From contig JAKNDB010000079.1 in assembly GCA_024305405.1 (NCBI GenBank), positions 3,214,501-3,278,500 on the forward strand: a stretch of DNA of 64,000 nt, in the 5' to 3' direction. A model generated the notes under the pieces. It saw nothing but the letters and a program-made list of their open reading frames with translations, ran no database searches and had not been told where the DNA came from. The position numbers were made by a program, and so were the translations under genes. Shown here one piece after another: positions 60,431-64,000 of the stretch; within the stretch, counting starts at the first letter, position 1, and each line of letters opens with the position of its first letter. The stretch comes from Dirofilaria immitis. Taxonomy: Eukaryota; Nematoda; Chromadorea; Rhabditida; Onchocercidae.

Positions 60431-63400
60431 ATGAAAAAAAAGAAAAAGAAAAATACGTGAGAAATAAATCGGAATGTTCGCTAAGGAAACGTCAAGGTTT
60501 CCGACTTCTAGATCCGATTGGCTATCAATTGCCTAGTTGCTCACATGGTATTCTTTTAAATTTTATTTTTATTAACTTTTAATTGGATGAAGGAATATTT
60601 AGAAATTAATTTATTTGATAGAGTAAGAAAAGAAAATTTTAGATATTTTTTGAAATTGTTATTTTTATTTGATATATATTGATATAATTCCGTAACATAC
60701 CAAACATATCACTAGAGATGAATATCACTAGAATGAAACATTTGTTTTATATATACGCATGAGGGATATTGGCATGTGCAACAGAAAATATTGCATGAAT
60801 TTGGTTTTGAAATTTCACACACTTGTCAAACGTGTATGAGAGGAATATTTGATTATTTTTTACCCTTTTATACCATTTGGAAATCTGTTTTAAATATAAA
60901 GGCATATTATTTTACGTTATTTCAGGATCTTGTTTGTTATTCGAACGCAGAACACAGCAAACAACAGAAAAATTTTTGCCTGTGCTGTTTATCGATCTCA
61001 AAAACGTTGTTCATTTCGATTAAATATAAGTAGCGAAACGACTTCAAGCAATTTAAATTCGGACGTTATGAATGTTGCTACTACATCGTTTGGCTATGCT
61101 ACTATACGGAAAAAGTAAATTTTTTTAAAAATATTGCTCATAATTTAAGCTTTGAAAATAACTGTTTATTGTTTCGTAACATTTAGATGATTTCATATGC
61201 GTAAAAGATTTTATATGAACTAAAATGACTGCTAGTTGATAATAGGTGGTATTAAAGTGTAATATAATTCATTTTTTAAATGTTATCAAACTTATAGTTT
61301 TTTTGAAGTTCAGAAAGATTTTTGAAGTTTTACAAATTGATACTTGTTAAATCTTGATGAATTTCAATAACTTGCAGAGTAAATTTATTGAGAACAAGAA
61401 ATGAGAAGATTTATTATTGCGTAACTTGTAACGATGTTTTCTCATAGTCACATGTTCATCCGATCAAAGGACCATTTGGAATCACTTCTTTAAGAAGGCC
61501 TTCACAATTGTTTTCCGCACACATTCGGAATGATTCAGAAAGTGTAAGCTCACTTTATGGTTTCATTCTGAATTAGATTAAAAATCTGTTCCATTTGGGT
61601 TAATCCAGGCATCATGATTACCTGTTTCGTTATGCTACTATACGGAAAAAGTACACTTGGTAAAATTAATATTCATAAATAATAATGATATCTCTTAATA
61701 TTAGACTCTATTCTATATTTTAATATATTGTAATATATATTTTGTCTTTATTCATCGAAATAAATAGCTCTTTTAGCAGTAGAAAAGTAAAAATGGAAGT
61801 CTTATTTGAATTAGTTAAAGAAATGGATGTTGAAATTTTTACAGCAGTATTGGTTTGCCGAGGAATCTTTAACGGTACTAGTAAATGCTGTCGAAAAGTC
61901 AGGTTGTGATGGAATATTGTGCATCGGAACACCAACAATATTCGAACATTTTCAAAGTCACAAATTGCTCCGGCAAAAACAAAATCATTTTTACTGGATA
62001 TCGATGCTCGATTTGTAAGATTTTCTTTTTCAAAATGTGTAAATTCTTTATTTATGTTATAGTTTCAACAATATTGATTTCTTGAAAGAATTCTAGAAGA
62101 AAGATTAGGCTTTTGAGATTAGAATATGTAATTTTATTGTGTTCCATAACTTTTAGCAAGTTTAAAATATGAGACAATTTTGCTAGTGTTATTAACAAAA
62201 ATTTTTGGTCAAACCACTGTCCATGTGTTTTTTAGTTATGTTATTTCTAAGTTAATTCTGCTTTTTAGAAATTTTTCATGGTAATAAAGAACCATACTTG
62301 ACATGTAACGGCTTGCTGTACTAGAAAAGGAAAAAAATTTCAGGTTCCATTTTTCCGGTCCAGTCATTTCGCAGTATATAGCATGCTGACAAACCATTTC
62401 TACGATCCAAAAGTATTCAAAAAATTATCACATTTTTGGATCAATCCATCGTTTGATAATAATATGCGATCCCCTTTCGGTGTTTTCGTAGAAGCTTTGA
62501 CAAATTCAATAAGGCAGCTCCGAGAACAGTTCTTCACTTGTAGCGTTGGCAAATTGAAGTAAGCTTTGAAAGAACAAAAGAAAGATAAGTATTTTTTTAT
62601 TCTGATTTTCACAAGAAAGATAAGTATTTTTATTCTGGTCTAGTTTCTCTATTCAGTGATAATTGGTGCAGGATTATTATTGTTCTTCCAGTTTTTGTGG
62701 GGAAACGTTTCTTGAATTGCAGCGATTTTCATATGTTGGACTATAGAGTTAGTTATCCTTTTTTTTACTTTATCAAAAATTTGAGTATTCATGTATTTCG
62801 TATTTCATAAATTCTTTTAATAATATCAGCTGTATATTGATGAAAATTGATATAGTTTGAGATATTAAGTTGTTATCACATCATTGTTTTCAGGCTTTCT
62901 TTTCTATTTTTTTTTCTCTCATAGAGATGAGAAGGACATTTGTTAAAAAGACGTCAACAATTTTGAAAAAAGAAGAAAATAAAGTTCTCATAATTTTTAA
63001 TTTCCATTCTTTCAGAATAATACTTTGATGTTTAAAAAGCCTCCGCAAAGTTTTCAGGTTTGTTATAAAAATCATTCAAAATATAAACGAGCAGAGAATT
63101 CCATCGTTCGTATATTTACTGATCTTCCGTTAAATGAATTCGATTTGTCTGAACTTCCTGATTACAGGTCATCGCTTATTTCTAAGTTTTCCATTTTTTT
63201 TTATTCGTTTCTCTCTCCATCTGTTTTGTAGCAAAGTTTTTGTGCAACAAATAATCTTTTATTCAGAAAAGTTAATTTAATTTTCCAAATCGAAATTTTT
63301 ATTAGAATTTTCAGATTTTGTGATAAATGTGAGAAATTCGTTATAAAAACCACTCTTCACTGCAATTTTTGTGAAATTTGTCCTTCCGAAGTAATCCTTT

Positions 63401-63741
63401 TCTACCTTAAGTTCTTTGTTTCGATGATTAATCAGTTTTGCAAACTTGTCTTTTTTTTTCGCGACATAACTTATAAGAGAGAATTTATTTATTTCGAATA
63501 TGATATACTTTTTTTTCATCTTCATTTTTGTTTATAGGCTAACACTTACAAGCACTGTAGTAAATGTGGTCGATGTGTGAAAAGCACATACAAACATTGT
63601 TTATTATGTGATCGTTGTCATCTGCCACAAAGATGGATACTGCTTCACAAAGTTCTGGAAAGAAAACTATCAGAGGAAGCAAGAGATGCTGCGAATTTTT
63701 TGAACTTGATTGAGGAGAGCTTTGATCCAGACACAGCTTAA
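60431..63741 (+). CDS. ZCCHC4-type rRNA N6-adenosine methyltransferase (several single-base gaps)
   Basis: ZCCHC4 methylates one adenosine of 28S rRNA in mammals. Exons: about 60431-60547 (ends GYQLPSCSHG), 60926-61114, 61448-61543 (GPFGITSLRRPSQLFSAHIR), 61845-62014 (CDGILCIGTPTIFEHF, LLDIDARF), 62344-62558, 62672-62747 (VLPVFVGKRFLNCSDFHMLD), 63058-63167 (NSIVRIFTDLPLNEFDL), 63315-63390, 63538-63741. Exons 1-2 form a GRF-type zinc finger; exon 5 contains the catalytic DPPF motif; exons 8-9 carry CxxC clusters (KHCSKCGRCVKSTYKHCLLC). One extra base is needed at 60969-60973, 61110-61114, 61954-61956, 62433-62437, 62452-62454 and 62471-62474, and two near the initial poly-A. All phases then agree. 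The C-terminal CCHC knuckle of the mammalian protein is absent. Confidence 0.85.
61625..61656 (+). repeat. Partial duplication of the ZCCHC4-like exon 2 end, inside intron 3
   Basis: TATGCTACTATACGGAAAAA followed by a GT donor occurs both at the end of exon 2 (about 61095-61116) and here, with TTTCGT or TTTGGC before it. Upstream is a plausible CAG acceptor near 61609. Skipping it gives the better family alignment, so it is probably a non-used duplicate. Confidence 0.7.
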
Positions 63742-63756
63742 TACGGAAGAGGAAGC

Positions 63757-64000
63757 TGTTGTGAAAGTTTTTCTTGTGGTTGACAAACACAGAAGAATTT
63801 GAAATTTTGTTTATTAGAAATAATTTGGTATTAGGCGAAATGCGTTACAATACGGTTGAATTTGAGAAGTATTTGAACAACAAGTGATGCTTTTGAAATA
63901 GAAAGGCACCCTTTTGTACCTGTGATTGTGATTATATAGGGTGAAAAAAAGGGGGTGGTGAGAAAAAGTTTGGATTGGTAAGATGTGGATAAAATAAATG
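63757..64000 (+). repeat. LTR-like repeat, family 1, copy C (runs off the window)
   Basis: Starts TGTTGTGAAAGTTTTTCTTG 15 bases after the ZCCHC4-like stop codon. Nearly identical to 7478-7685 and to the reverse complement of 56,894-57,144. Truncated by the window end. Confidence 0.88.

Noticed and set aside
42515..62474. Programmed ribosomal frameshifting or RNA editing as cause of the frame breaks
   Set aside because: Too many unrelated genes, always a missing base, mostly in homopolymers; assembly error is simpler, though reads could still reopen the question.

Overview
The window looks like nuclear DNA of a spirurid, probably filarial, nematode. It is very AT-rich. Genes are split into short exons by GTAAGT/GTTTGT..TTTCAG introns, and the recognisable genes are metazoan: SMN, a SERF/MOAG-4 protein, ribosomal protein L24, an MSP/VAP-domain protein, a transmembrane semaphorin, a serpin and a ZCCHC4-type rRNA methyltransferase. 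No operons, CRISPR arrays, rRNA or tRNA genes were seen. Species-level placement is inference only.

Layout. 1-17.7 kb: a tandem array of four TSPO-like genes on the plus strand (copy 1 cut by the window edge, copy 2 a pseudogene, copies 3 and 4 more complete). It is interrupted by retrotransposon debris (4.3-8.2 kb) and by a 67-bp satellite (14.9-15.5 kb). 18.9-23.2 kb: SMN, with an unrelated basic single-exon gene nested in an intron. 24.0-25.6 kb: SERF/MOAG-4 on the minus strand. 25.7-28.2 kb: CA/TA microsatellites and AT-rich spacer. 28.3-29.9 kb: RPL24. 30.4-31.7 kb: a tail-anchored MSP-domain protein. 31.7-37.7 kb: spacer with a 45-bp minisatellite, a BEL/Pao fragment and one copy of a dispersed repeat. 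37.7-45.1 kb: semaphorin, whose 5' exons were not found. 47.7-50.5 kb: a serpin, probably dead. 50.5-60.4 kb: the second copy of the dispersed repeat, a 70-bp tandem repeat, an orphan exon, a scrambled minus-strand BEL/Pao element and a short inverted-repeat element. 60.4-63.7 kb: ZCCHC4-like gene, followed directly by an LTR-like repeat that runs off the window.

The main cross-cutting observation is that many clearly homologous exons need one extra base, usually inside a short homopolymer, to stay in frame. This affects RPL24, semaphorin, ZCCHC4, the nested gene and two TSPO copies. Splice phases fit once those single bases are allowed. The simplest reading is homopolymer contraction in the assembly rather than many independent pseudogenes. 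However, SMN, SERF and the MSP gene show no such breaks, so reads are needed to decide.

The most biologically interesting feature is the TSPO array. TSPO is a mitochondrial outer-membrane tryptophan-rich sensory protein that is usually single-copy, and here it has been amplified and has diverged. The other genes are housekeeping or developmental and show no obvious shared pathway.
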